IMG/VR virus record: IMGVR_UViG_3300032268_001411
Coordinates: 1-64,000 of that record
Origin: a virus
Length of the DNA: 64,000 bases
Direction: 5' to 3' (one strand)
Part shown: positions 1 through 10,011 of the stretch, one piece after another
How the letters are laid out: each line of letters opens with the position of its first letter
Numbering within the stretch: position 1 is the first letter of the stretch
Made by a program: the position numbers and the translations under genes
Notes under the pieces: model-generated
The model's database searches: none
What the model was told of the DNA's origin: nothing
The model's input: the letters and a program-made list of their open reading frames with translations, nothing else

Positions 1-200
1 CGTTGGACCGATTGGGCCATCATTACCCGTTGGACCGATTGGGCCATCATTACCCGTTGGACCGATTGGGCCATCATTACCCGTTGGACCGATTGGGCCA
101 TCATTACCCGTTGGACCGATTGGACCATCATTACCAGTAGCACCTGTCGGACCGTCATTACCAGTAGCACCTGTCGGACCGATTGGACCATCATTTCCAG
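1..200 (-). repeat. 27-base tandem repeats encoding collagen-like Gly-X-Y
   Basis: Five almost identical 27-base units starting at 1, 28, 55, 82 and 109 are followed by diverged units up to about 200. They encode GNDGPIGPT and GATGNDGPT type repeats in the fibre gene. The array continues beyond the left edge. Confidence 0.9.
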
Positions 201-798
201 TAGCACCTGCTGGACCTGTTGCTCCCATTTCTCCTGCTGGACCGACTGATGACGTTCCATTTATCAATAGATTACTACCATCAGTAGTTAATAGCACAGG
301 AGAAACTTCTGTGCCTAAATTTATACTACTTACAACGATTGAACCATCTGCACTTGACAGAGTTACACCTCCAACCACCAATGATTGTGAGCCGACATAT
401 AAAGTATGCCATTCATAGTCAAGTGAGCCTATATTGTAAGTAGATGTGGTTCCGGGCAATAAATCTCCGAAAATAGTTAGTACTTCATTTGTTGGACTTA
501 TGGTGTGTATGTCTTCTACCCAATTTTCTACTGCCTTATCAATAGTAAACGGTGTAATTGTCACTAAATCATCAATTATTCCTTGAAGTGTTAAGACAGA
601 TTCTAATGCTTCAGTAGAACTTTGAAAATCCAAAGTTATTAGTTTACCTGATTTTAAATTTATTTTTAATAAATTATTATTCTGAAGAATGTTCAAGATT
701 TGATAGGGATTAATAGAATACTTAGCAGTTCCACTATTATCTATAATTTGTAAATTTCTTTCACCTATTTTAACAAAATTATCTATATTATAAGCCAT
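1..798 (-). CDS. Tail fibre protein with collagen-like repeats (partial, C-terminus beyond window)
   Basis: Reading leftward from ATG at 798, the frame stays open to the window edge, so about 266 N-terminal residues are visible. The N-terminal part is unknown; it is followed by a segment ([16 protein letters not shown]) of the type that often precedes repeats in phage tail fibres. From about residue 195 the protein becomes Gly-X-Y repeats, mainly GNDGPIGPT, encoded by near-identical 27-base units. Collagen-like stretches form trimeric rods in phage fibres. The start lies 5 bases after the stop of the upstream gene (804-1937), which also begins MAY, so the two are probably co-transcribed adsorption-apparatus genes. 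The receptor-binding end is not in the window. Confidence 0.75.
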   Translation of the reverse strand, partial: MAYNIDNFVKIGERNLQIIDNSGTAKYSINPYQILNILQNNNLLKINLKSGKLITLDFQSSTEALESVLTLQGIIDDLVTITPFTIDKAVENWVEDIHTISPTNEVLTIFGDLLPGTTSTYNIGSLDYEWHTLYVGSQSLVVGGVTLSSADGSIVVSSINLGTEVSPVLLTTDGSNLLINGTSSVGPAGEMGATGPAGATGNDGPIGPTGATGNDGPTGATGNDGPIGPTGNDGPIGPTGNDGPIGPTGNDGPIGPTGNDGPIGPT

Positions 799-803
799 AT
801 CTT

Positions 804-1937
804 TTATGCAGTTATAGTAAGTGTTAATTTAACTCCACTTATTGAGTTTTCAGCCAAGTCTTTGATATTCGTAAATTCTACACTATAAGTTCCAGATGAA
901 GTTATAGAAGTATAAATGGCAGAATCTTTAGTAATAACAAGATTCGATCCTGTAATGGTAAATAAACCATCTCTGGCATCTGAAACAGAACCAACTAAGA
1001 CATCCACCAACAAATTATTAGAAATTGTACCAAATGTACCCAAACTCATAGATGTTGAGAAAGTATTTCCTGAAGATGTATTATAAGGACCTGCAGTTGC
1101 ACCATTGAATTCGATGTATGAAGATGTACCTACTACTTGATTGTAGAAATAAACTATTGGTGCAATATCATCAGTTAGTGGTGATAGCGTATTGGTATTT
1201 ACATTTGGATTTTCTAAAATATAATTTATTAATGAGAAACCTTGGTTTACTGAATAAGTATCGCCAAATTTTAGAAAGACTTCACCTCTACTTTGATCAT
1301 CAATTGTTAGTATTAAACCAGTTCTTTCGACAGAGTTGATATTAGCTAATTGTAAATATATTAGAGGTCTATTTTGAGAATCCACCACCTTTATTGAATC
1401 ATTGATAACATGCGTTTTGATAGATGAATAACTTAATCCAACAAATGAAGTTCCTGTTTGGTTAATTATATCAACAAATGGATTATATTGGTCACTTTTA
1501 CTCGCAACTAAAATATCTAACATTACCGGGTAATTACCATTAGGATTAGTTAAATAAATTTGAGGAATTAAATTTGTTGAATTTCCTGTTAGTACCATTA
1601 TTTCACAAAAAGAACGAAGTCTAGTCAAGTCATTATGAAAAGCATATTGCACATAGTTATCTGCTTCTATTTTAGATTTTGTGTCATAAGTTGCAACAAT
1701 TGAAATAAAAGAAATACCATCACCTAATCCACCATAGTTTAATAGATAATCAGCTTGTCCTGGTCTAAGTGTAACTCTTGCTCTACTTATCTGTGAGTAT
1801 TTGATAGCTAAGGAAGAAAGTAACTGAGTTTCCACAGTATTTGCACCTTCTATAGCTACAATACTAGAATTTGAAAATTTTATAATTTTATCGTTGTTGT
1901 TACCCCAGAGTGAGGTTTGATTTTGACAATAAGCCAT
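804..1937 (-). CDS. Putative tail fibre / virion protein with C-terminal Ig-like domain
   Basis: A 377-residue protein not recognised at family level. It lacks a signal peptide and membrane segments. The C-terminal 90 or so residues (beginning near [10 protein letters not shown] and ending in VKLTLTITA) have the alternating pattern of a bacterial Ig-like beta-sandwich. The N-terminal 200 residues are rich in beta-strand-like segments. It shares the MAY start with the downstream collagen-like fibre gene and lies just upstream of it, which suggests a fibre or fibre-connector role. A promoter-like AT-rich element (TTAATATATAAAAT on the minus strand) lies about 20 bases before the start. Confidence 0.5.
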   Translation of the reverse strand: MAYCQNQTSLWGNNNDKIIKFSNSSIVAIEGANTVETQLLSSLAIKYSQISRARVTLRPGQADYLLNYGGLGDGISFISIVATYDTKSKIEADNYVQYAFHNDLTRLRSFCEIMVLTGNSTNLIPQIYLTNPNGNYPVMLDILVASKSDQYNPFVDIINQTGTSFVGLSYSSIKTHVINDSIKVVDSQNRPLIYLQLANINSVERTGLILTIDDQSRGEVFLKFGDTYSVNQGFSLINYILENPNVNTNTLSPLTDDIAPIVYFYNQVVGTSSYIEFNGATAGPYNTSSGNTFSTSMSLGTFGTISNNLLVDVLVGSVSDARDGLFTITGSNLVITKDSAIYTSITSSGTYSVEFTNIKDLAENSISGVKLTLTITA

Positions 1938-2063
1938 CCTTTCGATTTATTTTATTTTATATATTAAATTCTGAAATATTAATTATTACAATAACTTTTC
2001 TTACATTAATTTATATAATTAATAACCGAATTTTTATAAAAAAATGAAAGAAAAACTCTTTTT

Positions 2064-2073
2064 TTATATATAC
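2064..2073 (+). promoter_or_regulatory. TTATATATAC promoter-like element
   Basis: One of many TTWATATATA[G/C] elements placed just upstream of genes in this genome; here it is about 20 bases before the ATG at 2094. Its resemblance to the T4 late promoter (TATAAATA) is an inference. Confidence 0.4.
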
Positions 2074-2093
2074 AAAAAAATTACAATTAAAAC

Positions 2094-3032
2094 ATGTCTG
2101 AACAAAATAAACAAAACCTGTCCGAAGAAGAATATCTTAGAAGACACTTAGAAGATTTAGAAAATAAAACAACTTCGACTACACAACCTAAAATTCAAGT
2201 TCAGGTTGATAACTCAAGAATATCCGACTTACACTATTTTGCTTTTGATGTGAAAGAGTTCCCTGCTGGTATTTTCTATCCACCCGGTACTACTATACAA
2301 GTTAGACCAGCACAAGTTAAGGAAATACAAGCTTATTCTATGGTAGATGATAATAACTTCTATGATATCATCGAAAAAATGAATGATATGCTCTCTTCTT
2401 GTGTTAGAATAAAATATATTGATGGTAGAGTTGGTTCCTATTTAGAAATAAAAGACCCAGATAGATTTTATTTAATATTCTTGATTCGTGAGTTAACATT
2501 CCAACAAGGATCTTCTCTTACATCTGCAGCTAATTGTAGTTGTGGGGAACAAGTTTCAATAGAATTGAAGAGGGAAAATTTCAAAACATTTGAAGTTTCT
2601 GATAAAATCGCGAAATTTTTCGATCCACAAACACTTTCCTTTAGATTTTCAGTAAAAAATGGAAGAACCTTCAATTTAGCCCCACCTACAATTGGATTAC
2701 AAAAAAGTTTTACTGAGTATATTGTCAAAGAAAATAACGAAAAAAGAAAACCAAATCTTTCTTTCTTGAAAATTATACCTTTCATGTTGTATGATAGAAC
2801 ATCGATTACTCTCGATGGAATCAAAGCAAAATTGACAGAGTATGAAAAAATTGATGATATTTCATTCCAATTCCTAAATTCTGCAGTTGAGAAAATGAGT
2901 TTCGGCATTCAAAAACTAAAGAAACAATGTGCAACTTGTGGTTTGGAGGTTACCACAGATATGACATTTCCCGACGGACCGTCAGCTCTTTTCGTTGTTC
3001 ATGACGCATTTGAACAGTTTATTGAAGAATAA
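2094..3032 (+). CDS. Baseplate hub assembly protein, T4 gp26/gp51-like
   Basis: A 312-residue protein. The central part carries a C-x-C (CSCGEQ, near residue 147) and the C-terminal part a C-x-x-C (CATCG, near residue 280), consistent with a split zinc ribbon as seen in T4-type baseplate assembly chaperones. The assignment to the gp26/gp51 family is from general pattern and context, not from an alignment. The 3' end overlaps an ORF in the +1 frame (3001-3252) whose sequence looks like a direct continuation of this protein (amphipathic helix, Trp-rich stretch, acidic-basic tail). The real product may therefore be a longer fused protein made by a +1 shift, or the gene is interrupted by a one-base insertion. 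Confidence 0.5.
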   Translation: MSEQNKQNLSEEEYLRRHLEDLENKTTSTTQPKIQVQVDNSRISDLHYFAFDVKEFPAGIFYPPGTTIQVRPAQVKEIQAYSMVDDNNFYDIIEKMNDMLSSCVRIKYIDGRVGSYLEIKDPDRFYLIFLIRELTFQQGSSLTSAANCSCGEQVSIELKRENFKTFEVSDKIAKFFDPQTLSFRFSVKNGRTFNLAPPTIGLQKSFTEYIVKENNEKRKPNLSFLKIIPFMLYDRTSITLDGIKAKLTEYEKIDDISFQFLNSAVEKMSFGIQKLKKQCATCGLEVTTDMTFPDGPSALFVVHDAFEQFIEE

Positions 3033-3252
3033 ACTCTTACTTCAAAAGAATTATCACTTACAAGAATGGGCAATCGACGAGTGGCCCTTCTGGATTTTTG
3101 AAGAAAATATAAAAATAGTGAATGATTTGACTGAAGAGGAAGAAAAACAACGTAAAAAACAAGAAGACCAACAACAAAAATCAACACCTAACTTCAATCC
3201 AAGTTCCTATATGAACTCAATGAACAGTATGGCAAGTAAATTTGGTAAATAA
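3001..3252 (+). CDS. Small overlapping ORF, possible frameshift extension of the gp26-like protein
   Basis: 83 residues from ATG 3001, overlapping the last 32 bases of the upstream gene in the +1 frame. The sequence contains NYHLQEWAIDEWPFWIFEEN, then a charged segment (LTEEEEKQRKKQ) and a Ser/Met-rich tail ending in SKFGK. Removing one T from the TTT at about 3009-3011 would join both frames into one continuous chain. Tail-assembly chaperones are commonly made as a short and a frameshifted long form, so this could be programmed. It could equally be an ordinary translationally coupled gene. No classical slippery heptamer is evident. Confidence 0.55.
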   Translation: MTHLNSLLKNKLLLQKNYHLQEWAIDEWPFWIFEENIKIVNDLTEEEEKQRKKQEDQQQKSTPNFNPSSYMNSMNSMASKFGK

Positions 3253-3254
3253 TA

Positions 3255-3290
3255 AAAAAAAACTCAGATTTTTCTGAGTTTTTTTTTATT
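3255..3290. terminator. Bidirectional rho-independent terminator
   Basis: Stem AACTCAG / CTGAGTT with a short T-rich loop, flanked by A-run on the left and T-run on the right. It sits between the convergent ORFs ending at 3252 (+) and 3291 (-). Confidence 0.85.
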
Positions 3291-4976
3291 TTAAGATTCA
3301 AATATCCATTTTTTCAAACCGCAATCCCAAACTCTAAAGGCACCAACATCCTCTAACATTATTTCACTTTCTGATTTTTCACTACTATATCCACTTTCAA
3401 CAAGTCTAGATTTTCTAAAATTGGATTTATGTAACCTCTTCCCAGTTATAACCCACTTATAGTTTACTGGTGATTCCCCTATAAACTTAAAACCAATCTT
3501 TTCATATACCTCTCCTGTGAACAAGGACGTATCTGAGTAAGATATTATTGTTTTTGGGCTATAATTAGTACAAAAATATTTAAATAATTTAGATGATGAT
3601 CCAATGACAGTTGTATTCATCTTGTTACAAAATCTGGATAATTCCCATCTATCTCTATTTTTAGTAAAACACATTAATGAAACTATCTTGTTATCTTGTA
3701 ATAAAGCTATTTTTATGTTAGATTTACAGTTTCCTAAGATGTGATTTTCGTCTAAAAACTTTTTAGATTCCTTATTATCAACTATCGATATTTTACAATT
3801 TCTTGCAAAAATTCTAGAATTGTTTTTACCTATCCTATTTAAAATAATTGATTTCACTATATCATTTTTGTATATCCAATCATCTCCCCAGATATGTATT
3901 AATTCAATTCCAATCTCTGCACATTTTTTACTTTTATTTTTATGATAGTGCTTCCCCTTTTGTTCTTCTGAATGCCACCATAATCCATTAAATTCAAATC
4001 CTAATTTCAAATCTGGTAAATAAATATCAATTTCTTGTGGATATATAATCTTTTTATTGTTTAATATTTCCCCATTGTAGTTTTCCCTTATGAATTTTGA
4101 TAATTCTTCTTGCTGACCCGATATATTCGAATTGTGTGGATTACAATTGGTACAAATAGTTGTTTTTTCTCTGTATCTTATATAAAAGTCTTCTCGATTA
4201 ATGTTAAAATTATTTAGACATAAACCACAGAAGATTATAATATTCCTTTTAAATTTATTAAATTCAATATCAATTAATTCATACTGATTGTAGGTTTTTA
4301 ACCTACTTTCTATTTTATCTTTTAATTTTTTATTTTTTATTTCAATTAATTTTTTTATTGAAATATCGTGTATTTTTTTTAACATCCAAGGATGTTCTAC
4401 CCCATATTTACTTAGAGATGTACTTTTAAAATTTTCTTTGAAACTACTTTTTTTAAAAGAATCAATTCTTTTTTCTAAAATTTCTTTGGACTTAGATGGA
4501 TTATCTACTCCAAAATTATTTATTAGTGTGGATTTTGATTTATGTTGTGTTTGTTTAAGGCACATCGCCGAATTAGCTCCATATTTCTTTTGATTTGTTT
4601 TTATTATTTTATCTTTTATTGTTTTTGATTCTGCAGGTGTTTTGGTTCCCCATTTTTTCAAAGACTTCTCTTCCTTTATTTTTTTAATTTCCGGGTCCGA
4701 AGAAATACATTTGTTTGAACAATAATCTCTAAATCCTAATGTAGAGTTTATAAATTTTACAACATTATGACAATTATTATTTTTACAAGATGGAACCGAA
4801 CATAAATTATTTATACACAAATAAACTTTTTCTTTGAATGATGTAGTGACATCTATTGAATTTTTATTACAGAATCCGATTATATAATCGTATACTTCTG
4901 TATAGTTTTTTTGTAGATAAGATTCTTTGTAGAACTTTCCTGAGGGATCTGGATTGTCAAATATATCTAAATTCAT
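3291..4976 (-). CDS. Free-standing homing endonuclease, EDxHD/Vsr-like, GNAT-like C-terminus
   Basis: 561 residues in the same architecture as three other full-length genes here (27101, 34217, 40123). The N-terminus has a Cys cluster (CSVPSCKNNNC, CSNKC) suggesting zinc binding. About four degenerate 23-residue units with a conserved aromatic-Gly (KKWGT, KKYGA, NNFGV, SKYGV) follow. A nuclease core comes next: EIDIYLPDLKLGFEFNG, then WH, with IHIWGDDW about 30 residues later, matching the PD-(D/E)XK EDxHD pattern of the I-Bth0305I/Vsr group. The last 180 residues (FLDENHILG, ISYSDTSLFTGEVYEKIGF) look like a GNAT fold. It lies between tail genes, the usual niche of T4-type homing genes. Confidence 0.75.
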   Translation of the reverse strand: MNLDIFDNPDPSGKFYKESYLQKNYTEVYDYIIGFCNKNSIDVTTSFKEKVYLCINNLCSVPSCKNNNCHNVVKFINSTLGFRDYCSNKCISSDPEIKKIKEEKSLKKWGTKTPAESKTIKDKIIKTNQKKYGANSAMCLKQTQHKSKSTLINNFGVDNPSKSKEILEKRIDSFKKSSFKENFKSTSLSKYGVEHPWMLKKIHDISIKKLIEIKNKKLKDKIESRLKTYNQYELIDIEFNKFKRNIIIFCGLCLNNFNINREDFYIRYREKTTICTNCNPHNSNISGQQEELSKFIRENYNGEILNNKKIIYPQEIDIYLPDLKLGFEFNGLWWHSEEQKGKHYHKNKSKKCAEIGIELIHIWGDDWIYKNDIVKSIILNRIGKNNSRIFARNCKISIVDNKESKKFLDENHILGNCKSNIKIALLQDNKIVSLMCFTKNRDRWELSRFCNKMNTTVIGSSSKLFKYFCTNYSPKTIISYSDTSLFTGEVYEKIGFKFIGESPVNYKWVITGKRLHKSNFRKSRLVESGYSSEKSESEIMLEDVGAFRVWDCGLKKWIFES

Positions 4977-5025
4977 ACAACATTGTTTTTTACATATATA
5001 TTAAACACACCTATTTTTGTTCTAT

Positions 5026-5056
5026 AAAAAAACCCACATATCTCTATGTGGGTTTT
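5026..5056 (-). terminator. Terminator after tail sheath gene
   Basis: Perfect stem AACCCACATA / TATGTGGGTT with a 4-base loop, followed on the minus strand by a T-run. It lies just beyond the sheath stop codon. Confidence 0.85.
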
Positions 5057-5072
5057 GATATTTGAGGCTATT

Positions 5073-8000
5073 TTATGCGTTCTGGAAACCACCAGCTGCA
5101 ATAGCACCTGTTCTAAGAATTGTTATGTTGTTGACAATCACACCCATCGCGCGAATTGGTTCCACATAAGTATCTAAAACACCAATCTGATTATCGATTA
5201 TCTCAGTTGTATTATTTTCCTCATCACACTTATTGAAATAGTTAAATAAACCATTTTTATTTACATATTTCTCACAAATAGTGTCAGCTCTCAATTTGAT
5301 TTCTGCTCTTACATCTGAAGTATTGAATCTCCATTGGAATTCAAGTAACATTGCAGAAAGTTCTCTTTCAAGTTCAATTAGTACTTCTCTTACGTGGATG
5401 AATGATAAAGCAGAACGGTATAATGTTTGAGCTGTATTTTCAGTTTCAATGATATAACCTCTATTTCGTTTGAATACTAATGGATTCATCTGAGCTCCAT
5501 TCAAGTTTTCAATATCTTCTGGACTAAAGTTTATTTCAATTCCAGCTATATTTGTGACTCTACCATTAGTAACACCTGCTGCAATTGTCCAAGGAAGAAT
5601 TGCTGTTGTATTTGTGTTAATCTTTCTCAAGTAAGTAGACGCTACATATGGTGATGGAATTATATCAGCTGGTCTTCCATTGTCATTTACTGTTACATAA
5701 GGAAGGAAATAACCTACACTACTTACACCTCTACCATCACCGAATGAATAAAGAAACGCTGGTGATGATTCAGGATTACCACCCTGTGCTATGAATGATG
5801 TTTGTAATACTCCCTCTGAATCAACAAAACTTGGAGAAGTAGAGTTTTTAAACATTTTCATTGAAGGCATATTAATGAATCCAAAACAATCAAGTCTTTG
5901 ACCGCAAAGATCTACAAGTTGTTGCTTAGATCTTTCGACTAATCCTAAACCAAATGAATCAATCACGTATCTGAAATCAATTGCTTCTTTGTTAGTAAGT
6001 GCTTTAAATAATGGAGTGCCTTTGGCAATCAAATTTAAAATTGCAGATTGTCTAGACTCACTACCATCAGGCATAGATGCTTCTCTTACTCTAAATCCTT
6101 TTAGAGGTATAGATTGATAAGTTGTTACATAATCTTCAATAGTTGTATATCTAAGTGTTTGTAAATCTGTACCAAAAGCATATTTCTCAATTGGTGCATC
6201 ACAAGTAATTTCAACAAGTGTAGTGTCTGGAGCGTAAGCTCTTTTACTTACAATCTTAGTGATATTTCTTGTAACTTCACCTGGTTCGAGAGTGATAGAT
6301 GGATCTACATAGGCTTCTAAATAATCACCAATCTTGATTTCTGTATATCTAGAGCCTTTTACAAGTATTTTATTTGGTACTTGAGTATACCCAGTCGGTA
6401 CCTCAATTTCAACTGTTTGTTTATAATTTGTTTTATTACTATTGACAACAAATTTAGTATTTTCGTCAATGTTAATAGGAACAACAGTTGATAAGTCATC
6501 ATCAACAAAATCTACTGTTAGGTCACCAGACGATGTAGTAAACATTTTTAAATAAACTTTACCATCTTCATTTCTATTGAATACTAATTCCACATTTGAT
6601 AAATCCTCATTTACAACATCTTGAACAACTCTGTATGCTGTATATTGAGAAGAATATGTAGTACCTGTTGATGGATCTACTAAAGTATTATAGTAATTTG
6701 TATTGTCGTCTATTTGTAGTACACCCGTGTTCTCAACCGCACCATACACAGATATGTAGTCGTTGTAATTTACACTCCAAGACTGTATATCACTAAATAC
6801 AACATAGCTAAATGTACCCTCATTTTGGAATACAACTCTAATTGGACTTTCTGGATATCTAGTTTCAATAAGATTCTTGTAGAAGAAGTCGCCTGTATTG
6901 ATACTTCCGTTTTCAAAGTTTTGATAAAGTGTAGAATATTTAGCTACAACTCCCGAAGCAGTCGCCGAAGCTTCTGATGTCTTAGTTTGTAAACCATTTT
7001 GACCTAAAATCAACTCATTATCAATCTTATAGAAAACTAAATTTCCATTTAATACTGACTGTGGAACTGAAGTAGTTCCTAAGGTAAATTCAAATGATCT
7101 GTTAGATGTTGCCACATCTATTGGTGTTGTTAAATTAGCATTTTCCAAAGAGAATTTTTCATGAGTGTTAATATCACTTAACATTGTAGATTTGGTTACA
7201 TCACTTGAGTCTAAAACCTGTAGCATGTTTCTAAACAATCTAACTTTTCTCCATGTTTCATAAGCCGTTGTTGGTGCACTACCACTACTATTTAAAAACT
7301 CAAATTTAAATTTTCCTGATCCTAGATTTGTTATATCATAGTCACCTGAAGGACCGAAGTCTAGTGCATTATAACCTACACCCACACCACCACTAAATGA
7401 TTGACTTAGTGAGGTTACTACACTTATATTAGATCCTAAATCATTAGAGAATGTTAAACTTATTGGGAATCCGTTGTAAGTATCGTATGTACCTGGAAGT
7501 GCAGAGAAAATAATACTTTGTGAAGCTGAAAGAGTCACACCAAAAGATTGTGTCAATGAAACTATATCGGTAATTATTGCTTGCAAGTAATCAGCTAAAC
7601 TTGTTGTGGCACAAGTTACAGGTGTACTAACTAAAGTTCCATCATAGAAGAAACTAACTGTTGTACCTGATGCTGTAGGAGCACCATTGAATGTGAATGT
7701 TAAATCTGCTGGTTCTTCCGGTGAAAGTATACCAATATCGTTAACTGTAACTGTATTTGGTATAAATAATCCATTAGCCATACTAAATGTAAAGTAATTT
7801 AGAACAACATCATTATTTGGTAGAGTTGGTGGTAAATTCGATCCACCATTAGTCAATTTAATTTCACCAGTTGTAGAATCAATGTGAACTACTGATGTAT
7901 AAGAAGCTGTTGTTGCTGATGGAGTAAACGCAGATGCCGCAATTGACAATGTTCCAAGACCGAAGGTAGCACCATTTAAAGTGATATCTAATTTTGTACC

Positions 8001-9299
8001 ACTTACAACTGTATAAGGTGTAACTTGGTCAGAGTATACACCCAAGTTGATATTACCATTCAGAGTATATCCAATTGTAATAGATTGTGAACTACCGAAA
8101 ACTTCTGAACCCAAATCATATTCTACACCCTCAATAAAGTCTTCTGCGTACCAAGATGTTCTTGTTGTATCACCCCAAGAAGTTAGTTTACCTAATGATC
8201 CTGATGTTGCGGCTGAAGGTCCAAATGCAAATACCTGTTGTGTACCATCAGCTTGGTCTAAAGGTGTTTGAGCATAATCTACTAAATCTAAAATATTTGT
8301 TCTATAAGAAAGAAACTCCAAATCGAATTGACCGTTGTTGAGAATTCCATTAGCTTGTACTAAATTATTACCGATTAAGTCAACCATTCCAGTTGTATAA
8401 TCCTTTTCGAATTTGTCCATATCAAATGCACAGAAAAGTCCAGTTCTATCTGTATCGTTATTAATTATAGTTTCGATAAAGATATTTCTTCCATTATTAT
8501 CTCTAAAGAAAGGTATCAATGATAGACCTTCATAGTAACCTAATAGGTTAACATTTCTATCATTAGCGAAATCTCTAATTTTTGTTTTATCTAAACCATC
8601 TGGTGAGAAGTATTGTGCCCATTTGCTATCAACACTAAGTTCTGTATAATTTGACCAATCACCACCAACAACTACAACATCTACCATAAAGTCAGATGCG
8701 TAATCAGCTGGGTTTAAATATGATGGAACTTTGTCTGCAGATCCATAATATTCAACTATTTGTCTATCGAAACCGGTTAATTTAGTTTTGAAAACAAAAA
8801 TTGTAATATATTTATCTGACATATTAGTAAATGAGAGAAGTCTATCATCTGCCCCGAGATCATCACTAACTAAGTTGATGAAGGCGTCTGTATCTCTTTT
8901 CCAGAAACCAGTTGTATCAAAGAATCTTCTATAAGCACCTTCTCTGATTATGTCATTGAATTTATCTGATCTTGTAGAGACTGATTTATACTCTAAAGTA
9001 TCTAAAGTATCTGATGTGATAAGAAGATTCATTGCAAAAACTGGATTTGATTCCAGAAGTTTACCAACTGTTCTATGGAAGAAAGAACCTTTTCTTTCCA
9101 AGTTTCTGTCAATTGTACCGAAAATTCTCTCAAGGTCTTGGGCAGTCTGTAATAATACTGGTGTATTTACAGGACCCTTTCTTGAAAAACCAGCCACAAA
9201 TGTTGTTGTACCTGTTACTGTTGGTGTAACAATAATCGAGTTGTCGAATTCTTCTATAAAGATACCTGGTCTTTTGTATTTACCAATTTGAATCGCCAT
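5073..9299 (-). CDS. Contractile tail sheath protein (T4 gp18-like), unusually large
   Basis: 1408 residues, roughly twice T4 gp18 (659). The N-terminus (KRPGIFIEEFDNS, then TVTGTTTFVAGFSRKGPVN) is typical of myovirus sheath proteins. The C-terminal domain (VREVLIELERELSAMLLEFQ, VNNITILRTGAI) matches the conserved polymerising sheath core, which exchanges strands with neighbours and carries contraction. The extra mass lies in the middle (about residues 340-1000), rich in Ser/Thr/Gly beta-domains likely displayed on the outside of the tail. One of these (SLSQSFSGGV) resembles part of the protein at 42185-42862. A T4-late-like AT element precedes the start and a strong terminator follows the gene. 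Confidence 0.9.
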   Translation of the reverse strand: MAIQIGKYKRPGIFIEEFDNSIIVTPTVTGTTTFVAGFSRKGPVNTPVLLQTAQDLERIFGTIDRNLERKGSFFHRTVGKLLESNPVFAMNLLITSDTLDTLEYKSVSTRSDKFNDIIREGAYRRFFDTTGFWKRDTDAFINLVSDDLGADDRLLSFTNMSDKYITIFVFKTKLTGFDRQIVEYYGSADKVPSYLNPADYASDFMVDVVVVGGDWSNYTELSVDSKWAQYFSPDGLDKTKIRDFANDRNVNLLGYYEGLSLIPFFRDNNGRNIFIETIINNDTDRTGLFCAFDMDKFEKDYTTGMVDLIGNNLVQANGILNNGQFDLEFLSYRTNILDLVDYAQTPLDQADGTQQVFAFGPSAATSGSLGKLTSWGDTTRTSWYAEDFIEGVEYDLGSEVFGSSQSITIGYTLNGNINLGVYSDQVTPYTVVSGTKLDITLNGATFGLGTLSIAASAFTPSATTASYTSVVHIDSTTGEIKLTNGGSNLPPTLPNNDVVLNYFTFSMANGLFIPNTVTVNDIGILSPEEPADLTFTFNGAPTASGTTVSFFYDGTLVSTPVTCATTSLADYLQAIITDIVSLTQSFGVTLSASQSIIFSALPGTYDTYNGFPISLTFSNDLGSNISVVTSLSQSFSGGVGVGYNALDFGPSGDYDITNLGSGKFKFEFLNSSGSAPTTAYETWRKVRLFRNMLQVLDSSDVTKSTMLSDINTHEKFSLENANLTTPIDVATSNRSFEFTLGTTSVPQSVLNGNLVFYKIDNELILGQNGLQTKTSEASATASGVVAKYSTLYQNFENGSINTGDFFYKNLIETRYPESPIRVVFQNEGTFSYVVFSDIQSWSVNYNDYISVYGAVENTGVLQIDDNTNYYNTLVDPSTGTTYSSQYTAYRVVQDVVNEDLSNVELVFNRNEDGKVYLKMFTTSSGDLTVDFVDDDLSTVVPINIDENTKFVVNSNKTNYKQTVEIEVPTGYTQVPNKILVKGSRYTEIKIGDYLEAYVDPSITLEPGEVTRNITKIVSKRAYAPDTTLVEITCDAPIEKYAFGTDLQTLRYTTIEDYVTTYQSIPLKGFRVREASMPDGSESRQSAILNLIAKGTPLFKALTNKEAIDFRYVIDSFGLGLVERSKQQLVDLCGQRLDCFGFINMPSMKMFKNSTSPSFVDSEGVLQTSFIAQGGNPESSPAFLYSFGDGRGVSSVGYFLPYVTVNDNGRPADIIPSPYVASTYLRKINTNTTAILPWTIAAGVTNGRVTNIAGIEINFSPEDIENLNGAQMNPLVFKRNRGYIIETENTAQTLYRSALSFIHVREVLIELERELSAMLLEFQWRFNTSDVRAEIKLRADTICEKYVNKNGLFNYFNKCDEENNTTEIIDNQIGVLDTYVEPIRAMGVIVNNITILRTGAIAAGGFQNA

Positions 9300-9325
9300 A
9301 ATATATCATTAATTTTTTATTTTAA

Positions 9326-9337
9326 GTATATATAAAA
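9326..9337 (-). promoter_or_regulatory. TTATATATAC promoter-like element before tail sheath
   Basis: The minus-strand reading contains TTTTATATATAC about 30 bases before the sheath ATG, matching the element found before many genes in the window. Confidence 0.4.
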
Positions 9338-9375
9338 AGTAAAAAACATATTTTTTCTACTTTTTGAATAACTTA

Positions 9376-10011
9376 TTACTTTTTTTGTGCTTCTTCCTCA
9401 GTTTTTGTTGATTCATCCTCACTAACTGGATTAGACCTTTTTATCATTTCTTCTTTTCGAAGCCTCATTTCATTTTCTTTATGTTTTCTTTTCATCAATT
9501 CAAACTCTTTTTTGAGTTCTCTATCTAAATCAAAAATTTCTTTTTCTATTTCTTTAAATTTTTGAGAATTTTTTTCTATTCTATCATTGGTATTTCCCAT
9601 TTTGTCACCGGTGTAATCGAGAATACTCTGATTACCCTTGTTATCAGATATTGTTTTTTTATAATTCTCAATATCATCTTGATTTCCCTTGATAATCTCT
9701 TCCAAATCTTCTAATTGTCTTTTTAAGCTACAAATTTTTGCCCATTTTCCTAAATATTTATTTTTGAAATTTTTCTTTTTTGGATCAGCTGATTTATTCA
9801 CAATGAAACCTTTATTGAATAGTTTATTTTGTAAATCCTTTTCATTGAAATATGATTTATAGATGTTTTCTATATCAACTTTATAGCTATTAAACTTAGC
9901 GATGAGTTGCTCTTCATCATTTGCAAAGTTTTTATCCGATGCTGCTACTATAGAATCATCAGGTTGTGGAATAAACTTTTCACTTATAAACTGTTCGAAA
10001 GTTAGTATCAT
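9376..10011 (-). CDS. Coiled-coil protein with capsid-targeting-like leader
   Basis: 211 residues, mostly charged and predicted helical (LKRQLEDLEEIIKGN, KEIEKEIFDLDRELKKEFEL), ending in an acidic tail. The N-terminus MILTFEQFISEK closely resembles the capsid-targeting peptide of T4 internal head proteins (MKTYQEFIAE). It follows the 964-residue gene with a TAATG overlap and is therefore translationally coupled to it. A likely role is a packaged internal-head or core protein, but this is inference from the leader and context. No enzymatic motif is visible. Confidence 0.6.
   Translation of the reverse strand: MILTFEQFISEKFIPQPDDSIVAASDKNFANDEEQLIAKFNSYKVDIENIYKSYFNEKDLQNKLFNKGFIVNKSADPKKKNFKNKYLGKWAKICSLKRQLEDLEEIIKGNQDDIENYKKTISDNKGNQSILDYTGDKMGNTNDRIEKNSQKFKEIEKEIFDLDRELKKEFELMKRKHKENEMRLRKEEMIKRSNPVSEDESTKTEEEAQKK

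Noticed and set aside
1-200. Regular repeats that might suggest a CRISPR array
   Set aside because: The units are contiguous 27-base repeats without spacers and encode Gly-X-Y in frame.
8047-9291. Plus-strand ORFs inside the tail sheath gene
   Set aside because: They are antisense shadows of a strongly supported gene, with no start context.
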